Part shown: piece by piece, positions 1 through 11,576 of the stretch
Numbering within the stretch: position 1 is the first letter of the stretch
How the letters are laid out: every line of letters begins with the position of its first letter
Source of the DNA: Acanthornis magna
Taxonomy: Eukaryota; Chordata; Aves; Passeriformes; Acanthizidae
DNA: 64,000 nucleotides
NCBI GenBank assembly: GCA_036785705.1
Contig: JAWUZG010000967.1
Span: forward strand, 84,585 to 148,584
Reading direction: 5' to 3'
Notes under the pieces: model-generated
Seen by the model: only the letters and a program-made list of their open reading frames with translations
Databases searched by the model: none
What the model was told of the DNA's origin: nothing
Program-made: the position numbers and the translations under genes

Positions 1-665
1 GCTACGTGGAGAATACATTCTCCACGCACGCTACCTTCTCCGGGAGCTGAACTTGCACGAGTTTTGCAAGTCTAAAGCTGGAGCAAAGTGTTTCTCTCTC
101 TCTCTCGCTCCCTCTCTCTCTGCACATTGTCCCCGTGTCCCGGTGCTGCCAGAACATCGTAGCAGCGAGAAACATCCTTTGGAGATGAGCCTGCATTCTG
201 CTATGATTGCCCGTGCAGTTTGGATGCGAAATGCAGGGTGCACAGCAGCTCCGCGTTCTCCGGCACCTCGCTCCGGCTTCTAGCCGCCTAAGACGCACCT
301 TAGCCGGCTAGGCGCTCTTAGCTCGCAAAGCGCGAGAAAGAAGCGGACAGCTCTCTGCGGTCCGGCACAAGGTGCGAACAGAAGAGGCTACGTGGAGAAT
401 ACATTCTCCACGCACGCTACCTTCTCCGGGAGCTGAACTTGCACGAGTTTTGCAAGTCTAAAGCTGGAGCAAAGTGTTTCTCTCTCTCTCTCGCTCCCTC
501 TCTCTCTGCACATTGTCCCCGTGTCCCGGTGCTGCCAGAACATCGTAGCAGCGTGAAACATCCTTTGGAGACGAGCCTGCATGCTGCTATGCTTGCCCGT
601 GCAGTTTGGATGTGAAATGCAGGGTGCACAGCAGCTCCGCGTTCTCCGGCACCTCGCTCCGGCTT

Positions 666-697
666 CTAGCCGCCTAAGACGCACCTTAGGCGGCTAG
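666..697. repeat. Perfect 13-bp inverted repeat (strong hairpin), perfect allele
   Basis: Arms CTAGCCGCCTAAG and CTTAGGCGGCTAG are exact reverse complements around the 6-nt loop ACGCAC (monomer 280-311). The perfect allele occurs in 16 monomers: 666-697, 1438-1469, 3754-3785, 4526-4557, 4912-4943, 5297-5328, 5683-5714, 6454-6485, 8768-8799, 9540-9571, 13014-13045, 14172-14203, 14557-14588, 16873-16904, 17259-17290 and 26138-26169. Most other monomers carry TTAGCCGGCT in the right arm, which makes one mismatch in the stem. Not one perfect allele is seen right of 26.2 kb. Confidence 0.92.
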
Positions 698-3600
698 GCG
701 CTCTTAGCTCGCAAAGCGCGAGAAAGAAGCGGACGGCTCTCTGCGGTCCGGCACAAGATGCGAACAGAAGAGGCTACGTGGAGAATACATTCTCCACGCA
801 CGCTACCTTCTCCGGGAGCTGAACTTGCACGAGTTTTGCAAGTCTAAAGCTGGAGCAAAGTGTTTCTCTCTCTCTCTCGCTCCCTCTCTCTCTGCACATT
901 GTCCCCGTGTCCCGGTGCTGCCAGAACATCGTAGCAGCGTGAAACATCCTTTGGAGACGAGCCTGCATGCTGCTATGCTTGTCCGTGCAGTTTGGATGTG
1001 AAATGCAGGGTGCACAGCAGCTCCGCGTTCTCCGGCACCTCGCTCCGGCTTCTAGCCGCCTAAGACGCACCTTAGCCGGCTAGTCGCTCTTAGCTCGCAA
1101 AGCGCGAGAAAGAAGCGGACGGCTCTCTGCGGTCCGGCACAAGATGCGAACAGAAGAAGCTACGTGGAGAATACATTCTCCACGCACGCTACCTTCTCCG
1201 GGAGCTGAACTTGCACGAGTTTTGCAAGTCTAAAGCTGGAGCAAAGTGTTTCTCTCTCTCTCTCGCTCCCTCTCTCTCTGCACATTGTCCCCGTGTCCCG
1301 GTGCTGCCAGAACATCGTAGCAGCGAGAAACATCCTTTGGAGACGAGCCTGCATGCTGCTATGCTTGCCCGTGCAGTTTGGATGTGAAATGCAGGGTGCA
1401 CAGCAGCTCCGCCTTCTCCGGCACCTCGCTCCGGCTTCTAGCCGCCTAAGACGCACCTTAGGCGGCTAGGCGCTCTTAGCTCGCAAAGCGCGAGAAAGAA
1501 GCGGCCGGCTCTCTGCGGTCCGGCACAAGATGCGAACAGAAGAGGCTACGTGGAGAATACATTCTCCACGCACGCTACCTTCTCCGGGAGCTGAACTTGC
1601 ACGAGTTTTGTAAGTCTAAAGCTGGAGCAAAGTGTTTCTCTCTTCTCTCTCGCTCCCTCTCTCTCTGCACATTGTCCCCGTGTCCCGGTGCTGCCAGAAC
1701 ATCGTAGCAGCGAGAAACATCCTTTGGAGACGAGCCTGCATGCTACTATGCTTGCCCGTGCAGTTTGGATGTGAAATGCAGGGTGCACAGCAGCTCCGCG
1801 TTCTCCGGCACCTCGCTCCGGCTTCTAGCCGCCTAAGACGCACCTTAGCCGGCTAGGCGCTCTTAGCTCGCAAAGCGCGAGAAAGAAGCGGCCGGCTCTC
1901 TGCGGTCCGGCACAAGATGCAAACAGAAGAGGCTACGTGGAGAATACATTCTCCACGCACGCTACCTTCTCCGGGAGCTGAACTTGCACGAGTTTTGCAA
2001 GTCTAAAGCTGGAGCAAAGTGTTTCTCTCTCTCTCTCGCTCCCTCTCTCTCTGCACATTGTCCCCGTGTCCCGGTGTTGCCAGAACATCGTAGCAGCGAG
2101 AAACATCCTTTGGAGATGAGCCTGCATGCTGCTATGCTTGCCCGTGCAGTTTGGATGCGAAATGCAGGGTGCACAGCAGCTCCGCGTTCTCCGGCACCTC
2201 GCTCCGGCTTCTAGCCGCCTAAGACGCACCTTAGCCGGCTAGGCGCTCTTAGCTCGCAAAGCGCGAGAAAGAAGCGGACGGCTCTCTGCGGTCCGGCACA
2301 AGATGCGAACAGAAGAGGCTACGTGGAGAATACATTCTCCACGCACGCTACCTTCTCCGGGAGCTGAACTTGCACGAGTTTTGCAAGTCTAAAGCTGGAG
2401 CAAAGTGTTTCTCTCTCTCTCTCGCTCCCTCTCTCTCTGCACATTGTCCCCGTGTCCCGGTGCTGCCAGAACATCGTAGCAGCGTGAAACATCCTTTGGA
2501 GATGAGCCTGCATGCTGCTATGCTTGTCCGTGCAGTTTGGATGCGAAATGCAGGGTGCACAGCAGCTCCGCGTTCTCCGGCACCTCGCTCCGGCTTCTAG
2601 CCGCCTAAGACGCACCTTAGCCGGCTAGGCGCTCTTAGCTCGCAAAGCGCGAGAAAGAAGCGGACGGCTCTCTGCGGTCCGGCACAAGATGCGAACAGAA
2701 GAAGCTACGTGGAGAATACATTCTCCACGCACGCTACCTTCTCCGGGAGCTGAACTTGCACGAGTTTTGCAAGTCTAAAGCTGGAGCAAAGTGTTTCTCT
2801 CTCTCTCTCGCTCCCTCTCTCTCTGCACATTGTCCCCGTGTCCCGGTGCTGCCAGAACATCGTAGCAGCGAGAAACATCCTTTGGAGACGAGCCTGCATG
2901 CTGCTATGCTTGCCCGTGCAGTTTGGATGCGAAATGCAGGGTGCACAGCAGCTCCGCGTTCTCCGGCACCTCGCTCCGGCTTCTAGCCGCCTAAGACGCA
3001 CCTTAGGCCGGCTAGGCGCTCTTAGCTCGCAAAGCGCGAGAAAGAAGCGGACGCTCTCTGCGGTCCGGCACAAGATGCGAACAGAAGAAGCTACGTGGAG
3101 AATACATTCTCCACGCACGCTACCTTCTCCGGGAGCTGAACTTGCACGAGTTTTGTAAGTCTAAAGCTGGAGCAAAGTGTTTCTCTCTCTCTCTCGCTCC
3201 CTCTCTCTCTGCACATTGTCCCCGTGTCCCGGTGCTGCCAGAACATCGTAGCAGCGTGAAACATCCTTTGGAGACGAGCCTGCATGCTGCTATGCTTGTC
3301 CGTGCAGTTTGGATGCGAAATGCAGGGTGCACAGCAGCTCCGCGTTCTCCGGCACCTCGCTCCGGCTTCTAGCCGCCTAAGACGCACCTTAGCCGGCTAG
3401 GCGCTCTTAGCTCGCAAAGCGCGAGAAAGAAGCGGACGGCTCTCTGCGGTCCGGCACAAGATGCGAACAGAAGAAGCTACGTGGAGAATACATTCTCCAC
3501 GCACGCTACCTTCTCCGGGAGCTGAACTTGCACGAGTTTTGCAAGTCTAAAGCTGGAGCAAAGTGTTTCTCTCTCTCTCTCGCTCCCTCTCTCTCTGCAC

Positions 3601-5403
3601 ATTGTCCCCGTGTCCCGGTGCTGCCAGAACATCGTAGCAGCGAGAAACATCCTTTGGAGATGAGCCTGCATGCTGCTATGCTTGCCGTGCAGTTTGGATG
3701 TGAAATGCAGGGTGCACAGCAGCTCCGCGTTCTCCGGCACCTCGCTCCGGCTTCTAGCCGCCTAAGACGCACCTTAGGCGGCTAGGCGCTCTTAGCTCGC
3801 AAAGCGCGAGAAAGAAGCGGACGGCTCTCTGCGGTCCGGCACAAGATGCGAACAGAAGAGGCTACGTGGAGAATACATTCTCCACGCACGCTACCTTCTC
3901 CGGGAGCTGAACTTGCACGAGTTTTGCAAGTCTAAAGCTGGAGCAAAGTGTTTCTCTCTCTCTCTCGCTCCCTCTCTCTCTGCACATTGTCCCCGTGTCC
4001 CGGTGCTGCCAGAACATCGTAGCAGCGAGAAACATCCTTTGGAGATGAGCCTGCATGCTGCTATGATTGCCCGTGCAGTTTGGATGCGAAATGCAGGGTG
4101 CACAGCAGCTCCGCGTTCTCCGGCACCTCGCTCCGGCTTCTAGCCGCCTAAGACGCACCTTAGCCGGCTAGGCGCTCTTAGCTCGCAAAGCGCGAGAAAG
4201 AAGCGGACAGCTCTCTGCGGTCCGGCACAAGATGCGAACAGAAGAGGCTACGTGGAGAATACATTCTCCACGCACGCTACCTTCTCCGGGAGCTGAACTT
4301 GCACGAGTTTTGCAAGTCTAAAGCTGGAGCAAAGTGTTTCTCTCTCTCTCTCGCTCCCTCTCTCTCTGCACATTGTCCCCGTGTCCCGGTGCTGCCAGAA
4401 CATCGTAGCAGCGTGGAACATCCTTTGGAGACGAGCCTGCATGCTGCTATGCTTGCCGGTGCAGTTTGGATGCGAAATGCAGGGTGCACAGCAGCTCCGC
4501 GTTCTCCGGCACCTCGCTCCGGCTTCTAGCCGCCTAAGACGCACCTTAGGCGGCTAGGCGCTCTTAGCTCGCAAAGCGCGAGAAAGAAGCGGACGGCTCT
4601 CTGCGGTCCGGCACAAGATGCGAACAGAAGAGGCTACGTGGAGAATACATTCTCCACGCACGCTACCTTCTCCGGGAGCTGAACTTGCACGAGTTTTGCA
4701 AGTCTAAAGCTGGAGCAAAGTGTTTCTCTCTCTCTCTCGCTCCCTCTCTCTCTGCACATTGTCCCCGTGTCCCGGTGCTGCCAGAACATCGTAGCAGCGA
4801 GAAACATCCTTTGGAGATGAGCCTGCATGCTCCTATGCTTGCCCGTGCAGTTTGGATGTGAAATGCAGGGTGCACAGCAGCTCCGCGTTCTCCGGCACCT
4901 CGCTCCGGCTTCTAGCCGCCTAAGACGCACCTTAGGCGGCTAGGCGCTCTTAGCTCGCAAAGCGCGAGAAAGAAGCGGACGGCTCTCTGCGGTCCGGCAC
5001 AAGATGCGAACAGAAGAGGCTACGTGGAGAATACATTCTCCACGCACGCTACCTTCTCCGGAGCTGAACTTGCACGAGTTTTGCAAGTCTAAAGCTGGAG
5101 CAAAGTGTTTCTCTCTCTCTCTCGCTCCCTCTCTCTCTGCACATTGTCCCCGTGTCCCGGTGTTGCCAGAACATCGTAGCAGCGAGAAACATCCTTTGGA
5201 GATGAGCTTGCATGCTGCTATGATTGCCCGTGCAGTTTGGATGCGAAATGCAGGGTGCACAGCAGCTCCGCGTTCTCCGGCACCTCGCTCCGGCTTCTAG
5301 CCGCCTAAGACGCACCTTAGGCGGCTAGGCGCTCTTAGCTCGCAAAGCGCGAGAAAGAAGCGGACAGCTCTCTGCGGTCCGGCACAAGGTGCGAACAGAA
5401 GAG

Positions 5404-8400
5404 GCTACGTGGAGAATACATTCTCCACGCACGCTACCTTCTCCGGGAGCTGAACTTGCACGAGTTTTGTAAGTCTAAAGCTGGAGCAAAGTGTTTCTCT
5501 CTCTCTCTCGCTCCCTCTCTCTCTGCACATTGTCCCCGTGTCCCGGTGCTGCCAGAACATCGTAGCAGCGTGAAACATCCTTTGGAGACGAGCCTGCATG
5601 CTGCTATGCTTGCCGGTGCAGTTTGGATGTGAAATGCAGGGTGCACAGCAGCTCCGCGTTCTCCGGCACCTCGCTCCGGCTTCTAGCCGCCTAAGACGCA
5701 CCTTAGGCGGCTAGGCGCTCTTAGCTCGCAAAGCGCGAGAAAGAAGCGGACGGCTCTCTGCGGTCCGGCACAAGATGCGAACAGAAGAGGCTACGTGGAG
5801 AATACATTCTCCACGCACGCTACCTTCTCCGGGAGCTGAACTTGCACGAGTTTTGCAAGTCTAAAGCTGGAGCAAAGTGTTTCTCTCTCTCTCTCGCTCC
5901 CTCTCTCTCTGCACATTGTCCCCGTGTCCCGGTGCTGCCAGAACATCGTAGCAGCGTGAAACATCCTTTGGAGACGAGCCTGCATGCTGCTATGCTTGTC
6001 CGTGCAGTTTGGATGCGAAATGCAGGGTGCACAGCAGCTCAGCGTTCTCCGGCACCTCGCTCCGGCTTCTAGCCGCCTAAGACGCACCTTAGCGGCTAGG
6101 CGCTCTTAGCTCGCAAAGCGCGAGAAAGAAGCGGACGGCTCTCTGCGGTCCGGCACAAGATGCGAACAGAAGAAGCTACGTGGAGAATACATTCTCCACG
6201 CACGCTACCTTCTCCGGGAGCTGAACTTGCACGAGTTTTGCAAGTCTAAAGCTGGAGCAAAGTGTTTCTCTCTCTCTCTCGCTCCCTCTCTCTCTGCACA
6301 TTGTCCCCGTGTCCCGGTGCTGCCAGAACATCGTAGCAGCGAGAAACATCCTTTGGAGACGAGCCTGCATGCTGCTATGCTTGCCCGTGCAGTTTGGATG
6401 TGAAATGCAGGGTGCACAGCAGCTCCGCGTTCTCCGGCACCTCGCTCCGGCTTCTAGCCGCCTAAGACGCACCTTAGGCGGCTAGGCGCTCTTAGCTCGC
6501 AAAGCGCGAGAAAGAAGCGGCCGGCTCTCTGCGGTCCGGCACAAGATGCGAACAGAAGAGGCTACGTGGAGAATACATTCTCCACGCACGCTACCTTCTC
6601 CGGGAGCTGAACTTGCACGAGTTTTGTAAGTCTAAAGCTGGAGCAAAGTGTTTCTCTCTCTCTCTCGCTCCCTCTCTCTCTGCACATTGTCCCCGTGTCC
6701 CGGTGCTGCCAGAACATCGTAGCAGCGTGAAACATCCTTTGGAGACGAGCCTGCATGCTGCTATGCTTGTCCGTGCAGTTTGGATGCGAAATGCAGGGTG
6801 CACAGCAGCTCCGCGTTCTCCGGCACCTCGCTCCGGCTTCTAGCCGCCTAAGACGCACCTTAGCCGGCTAGGCGCTCTTAGCTCGCAAAGCGCGAGAAAG
6901 AAGCGGACGGCTCTCTGCGGTCCGGCACAAGATGCGAACAGAAGAAGCTACGTGGAGAATACATTCTCCACGCACGCTACCTTCTCCGGGAGCTGAACTT
7001 GCACGAGTTTTGCAAGTCTAAAGCTGGAGCAAAGTGTTTCTCTCTCTCTCTCGCTCCCTCTCTCTCTGCACATTGTCCCCGTGTCCGGTGCTGCCAGAAC
7101 ATCGTAGCAGCGAGAAACATCCTTTGGAGATGAGCCTGCATGCTGCTATGCTTGCCCGTGCAGTTTGGATGTGAAATGCAGGGTGCACAGCAGCTCCGCG
7201 TTCTCCGGCACCTCGCTCCGGCTTCTAGCCGCCTAAGACGCACCTTAGCCGGCTAGGCGCTCTTAGCTCGCAAAGCGCGAGAAAGAATCGGACGGCTCTC
7301 TGCGGTCCGGCACAAGATGCGAACAGAAGAGGCTACGTGGAGAATACATTCTCCACGCACGCTACCTTCTCCGGGAGCTGAACTTGCACGAGTTTTGCAA
7401 GTCTAAAGCTGGAGCAAAGTGTTTCTCTCTCTCTCTCGCTCCCTCTCTCTCTGCACATTGTCCCCGTGTCCCGGTGCTGCCAGAACATCGTAGCAGCGTG
7501 AAACATCCTTTGGAGATGAGCCTGCATGCTGCTATGCTTGTCCGTGCAGTTTGGATGCGAAATGCAGGGTGCACAGCAGCTCCGCGTTCTCCGGCACCTC
7601 GCTCCGGCTTCTAGCCGCCTAAGACGCACCTTAGCCGGCTAGGCGCTCTTAGCTCGCAAAGCGCGAGAAAGAAGCCGACGGCTCTCTGCGGTCCGGCACA
7701 AGATGCGAACAGAAGAGGCTACGTGGAGAATACATTCTCCACGCACGCTACCTTCTCCGGGAGCTGAACTTGCACGAGTTTTGCAAGTCTAAAGCTGGAG
7801 CAAAGTGTTTCTCTCTCTCTCTCGCTCCCTCTCTCTCTGCACATTGTCCCCGTGTCCCGGTGCTGCCAGAACATCGTAGCAGCGAGAAACATCCTTTGGA
7901 GATGAGCCTGCATTCTGCTATGATTGCCCGTGCAGTTTGGATGCGAAATGCAGGGTGCACAGCAGCTCCGCGTTCTCCGGCACCTCGCTCCGGCTTCTAG
8001 CCGCCTAAGACGCACCTTAGCCGGCTAGGCGCTCTTAGCTCGCAAAGCACGAGAAGAAGCGGACAGCTCTCTGCGGTCCGGCACAAGGTGCGAACAGAAG
8101 AGGCTACGTGGAGAATACATTCTCCACGCACGCTACCTTCTCCGGGAGCTGAACTTGCACGAGTTTTGCAAGTCTAAAGCTGGAGCAAAGTGTTTCTCTC
8201 TCTCTCTCGCTCCCTCTCTCTCTGCACATTGTCCCCGTGTCCCGGTGCTGCCAGAACATCGTAGCAGCGAGAAACATCCTTTGGAGATGAGCCTGCATTC
8301 TGCTATGATTGCCCGTGCAGTTTGGATGCGAAATGCAGGGTGCACAGCAGCTCCGCGTTCTCCGGCACCTCGCTCCGGCTTCTAGCCGCCTAAGACGCAC

Positions 8401-8488
8401 CTTAGCCGGCTAGGCGCTCTTAGCTCGCAAAGCGCGAGAAAGAAGCGGACAGCTCTCTGCGGTCCGGCACAAGGTGCGAACAGAAGAA
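5404..8488. repeat. 8-monomer higher-order repeat, copy A
   Basis: Eight consecutive monomers matched in order by the block at 8489-11576 (offset 3085-3088 bp). Shared rare variants: C to A at 6041 (9126 in copy B), G to T in GAATCGG at 7288 (10375), G to C in GCCGACGG at 7676 (10763), and G to A in AAGCACGAG at 8049 (11136). The order of common variants also matches: a PAS-type monomer (CTTGCCGGTG with TGTGAAAT), a TTGTCCG type, a majority-like type, TTGTCCG again, two GATGAG types, then two CATTCTGC/ATGATTGCC types. Several monomers in this copy are 1 bp shorter than their partners. Confidence 0.88.
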
Positions 8489-11400
8489 GCTACGTGGAGA
8501 ATACATTCTCCACGCACGCTACCTTCTCCGGGAGCTGAACTTGCACGAGTTTTGCAAGTCTAAAGCTGGAGCAAAGTGTTTCTCTCTCTCTCTCGCTCCC
8601 TCTCTCTCTGCACATTGTCCCCGTGTCCCGGTGCTGCCAGAACATCGTAGCAGCGTGAAACATCCTTTGGAGACGAGCCTGCATGCTGCTATGCTTGCCG
8701 GTGCAGTTTGGATGTGAAATGCAGGGTGCACAGCAGCTCCGCGTTCTCCGGCACCTCGCTCCGGCTTCTAGCCGCCTAAGACGCACCTTAGGCGGCTAGG
8801 CGCTCTTAGCTCGCAAAGCGCGAGAAAGAAGCGGCCGGCTCTCTGCGGTCCGGCACAAGATGCGAACAGAAGAGGCTACGTGGAGAATACATTCTCCACG
8901 CACGCTACCTTCTCCGGGAGCTGAACTTGCACGAGTTTTGCAAGTCTAAAGCTGGAGCAAAGTGTTTCTCTCTCTCTCTCGCTCCCTCTCTCTCTGCACA
9001 TTGTCCCCGTGTCCCGGTGCTGCCAGAACATCGTAGCAGCGTGAAACATCCTTTGGAGACGAGCCTGCATGCTGCTATGCTTGTCCGTGCAGTTTGGATG
9101 CGAAATGCAGGGTGCACAGCAGCTCAGCGTTCTCCGGCACCTCGCTCCGGCTTCTAGCCGCCTAAGACGCACCTTAGCCGGCTAGGCGCTCTTAGCTCGC
9201 AAAGCGCGAGAAAGAAGCGGACGGCTCTCTGCGGTCCGGCACAAGATGCGAACAGAAGAAGCTACGTGGAGAATACATTCTCCACGCACGCTACCTTCTC
9301 CGGGAGCTGAACTTGCACGAGTTTTGCAAGTCTAAAGCTGGAGCAAAGTGTTTCTCTCTCTCTCTCGCTCCCTCTCTCTCTGCACATTGTCCCCGTGTCC
9401 CGGTGCTGCCAGAACATCGTAGCAGCGAGAAACATCCTTTGGAGACGAGCCTGCATGCTGCTATGCTTGCCCGTGCAGTTTGGATGTGAAATGCAGGGTG
9501 CACAGCAGCTCCGCGTTCTCCGGCACCTCGCTCCGGCTTCTAGCCGCCTAAGACGCACCTTAGGCGGCTAGGCGCTCTTAGCTCGCAAAGCGCGAGAAAG
9601 AAGCGGCCGGCTCTCTGCGGTCCGGCACAAGATGCGAACAGAAGAGGCTACGTGGAGAATACATTCTCCACGCACGCTACCTTCTCCGGGAGCTGAACTT
9701 GCACGAGTTTTGTAAGTCTAAAGCTGGAGCAAAGTGTTTCTCTCTCTCTCTCGCTCCCTCTCTCTCTGCACATTGTCCCCGTGTCCCGGTGCTGCCAGAA
9801 CATCGTAGCAGCGTGAAACATCCTTTGGAGACGAGCCTGCATGCTGCTATGCTTGTCCGTGCAGTTTGGATGCGAAATGCAGGGTGCACAGCAGCTCCGC
9901 GTTCTCCGGCACCTCGCTCCGGCTTCTAGCCGCCTAAGACGCACCTTAGCCGGCTAGGCGCTCTTAGCTCGCAAAGCGCGAGAAAGAAGCGGACGGCTCT
10001 CTGCGGTCCGGCACAAGATGCGAACAGAAGAAGCTACGTGGAGAATACATTCTCCACGCACGCTACCTTCTCCGGGAGCTGAACTTGCACGAGTTTTGCA
10101 AGTCTAAAGCTGGAGCAAAGTGTTTCTCTCTCTCTCTCGCTCCCTCTCTCTCTGCACATTGTCCCCGTGTCCCGGTGCTGCCAGAACATCGTAGCAGCGA
10201 GAAACATCCTTTGGAGATGAGCCTGCATGCTGCTATGCTTGCCCGTGCAGTTTGGATGTGAAATGCAGGGTGCACAGCAGCTCCGCGTTCTCCGGCACCT
10301 CGCTCCGGCTTCTAGCCGCCTAAGACGCACCTTAGCCGGCTAGGCGCTCTTAGCTCGCAAAGCGCGAGAAAGAATCGGACGGCTCTCTGCGGTCCGGCAC
10401 AAGATGCGAACAGAAGAGGCTACGTGGAGAATACATTCTCCACGCACGCTACCTTCTCCGGGAGCTGAACTTGCACGAGTTTTGCAAGTCTAAAGCTGGA
10501 GCAAAGTGTTTCTCTCTCTCTCTCGCTCCCTCTCTCTCTGCACATTGTCCCCGTGTCCCGGTGCTGCCAGAACATCGTAGCAGCGTGAAACATCCTTTGG
10601 AGATGAGCCTGCATGCTGCTATGCTTGTCCGTGCAGTTTGGATGCGAAATGCAGGGTGCACAGCAGCTCCGCGTTCTCCGGCACCTCGCTCCGGCTTCTA
10701 GCCGCCTAAGACGCACCTTAGCCGGCTAGGCGCTCTTAGCTCGCAAAGCGCGAGAAAGAAGCCGACGGCTCTCTGCGGTCCGGCACAAGATGCGAACAGA
10801 AGAGGCTACGTGGAGAATACATTCTCCACGCACGCTACCTTCTCCGGGAGCTGAACTTGCACGAGTTTTGCAAGTCTAAAGCTGGAGCAAAGTGTTTCTC
10901 TCTCTCTCTCGCTCCCTCTCTCTCTGCACATTGTCCCCGTGTCCCGGTGCTGCCAGAACATCGTAGCAGCGAGAAACATCCTTTGGAGATGAGCCTGCAT
11001 TCTGCTATGATTGCCCGTGCAGTTTGGATGCGAAATGCAGGGTGCACAGCAGCTCCGCGTTCTCCGGCACCTCGCTCCGGCTTCTAGCCGCCTAAGACGC
11101 ACCTTAGCCGGCTAGGCGCTCTTAGCTCGCAAAGCACGAGAAAGAAGCGGACAGCTCTCTGCGGTCCGGCACAAGGTGCGAACAGAAGAGGCTACGTGGA
11201 GAATACATTCTCCACGCACGCTACCTTCTCCGGGAGCTGAACTTGCACGAGTTTTGCAAGTCTAAAGCTGGAGCAAAGTGTTTCTCTCTCTCTCTCGCTC
11301 CCTCTCTCTCTGCACATTGTCCCCGTGTCCCGGTGCTGCCAGAACATCGTAGCAGCGAGAAACATCCTTTGGAGATGAGCCTGCATTCTGCTATGATTGC

Positions 11401-11576
11401 CCGTGCAGTTTGGATGCGAAATGCAGGGTGCACAGCAGCTCCGCGTTCTCCGGCACCTCGCTCCGGCTTCTAGCCGCCTAAGACGCACCTTAGCCGGCTA
11501 GGCGCTCTTAGCTCGCAAAGCGCGAGAAAGAAGCGGACAGCTCTCTGCGGTCCGGCACAAGGTGCGAACAGAAGAA
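8489..11576. repeat. 8-monomer higher-order repeat, copy B
   Basis: Second copy of the block at 5404-8488, directly adjacent to it, so the pair forms a tandem duplication of about 3.09 kb. All monomers here are exactly 386 bp, whereas four in copy A are 385 bp. A truncated third relative follows: the GAATCGG and GCCGACGG variants recur at 12305 and 12693, five monomers downstream of 10375 and 10763. This fits unequal exchange between sister arrays. Confidence 0.88.

Noticed and set aside
53..283. Recurrent 76-codon plus-strand open frame starting inside the CT-tract region
   Set aside because: It overlaps the minus-strand frame over nearly its whole length, and the common TGCGAA to TGTGAA polymorphism puts a stop in it in many monomers. 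Not maintained, so not a gene.
2..298. Recurrent 98-codon minus-strand open frame present in most monomers
   Set aside because: It opens with GTG, has low-complexity arginine/glutamate runs from the GA tract, resembles no protein family I know, and is repeated only because the monomer is. 386 bp is not a multiple of 3, and 1-bp indels truncate or fuse the frame in many copies. No start context, intron or codon-use signal supports it.
280..311. Rho-independent bacterial terminator
   Set aside because: The hairpin is strong, but it is not followed by a T run, it sits in every satellite monomer, and the context is not bacterial.
2705..3118. Longer open frames (137 codons here, 148 codons at 54641-55087)
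   Set aside because: Each crosses a monomer boundary only because a local 1-bp or larger indel shifts phase. They are chance fusions of the same two repeated frames, and the second lies in the suspect indel-rich end.
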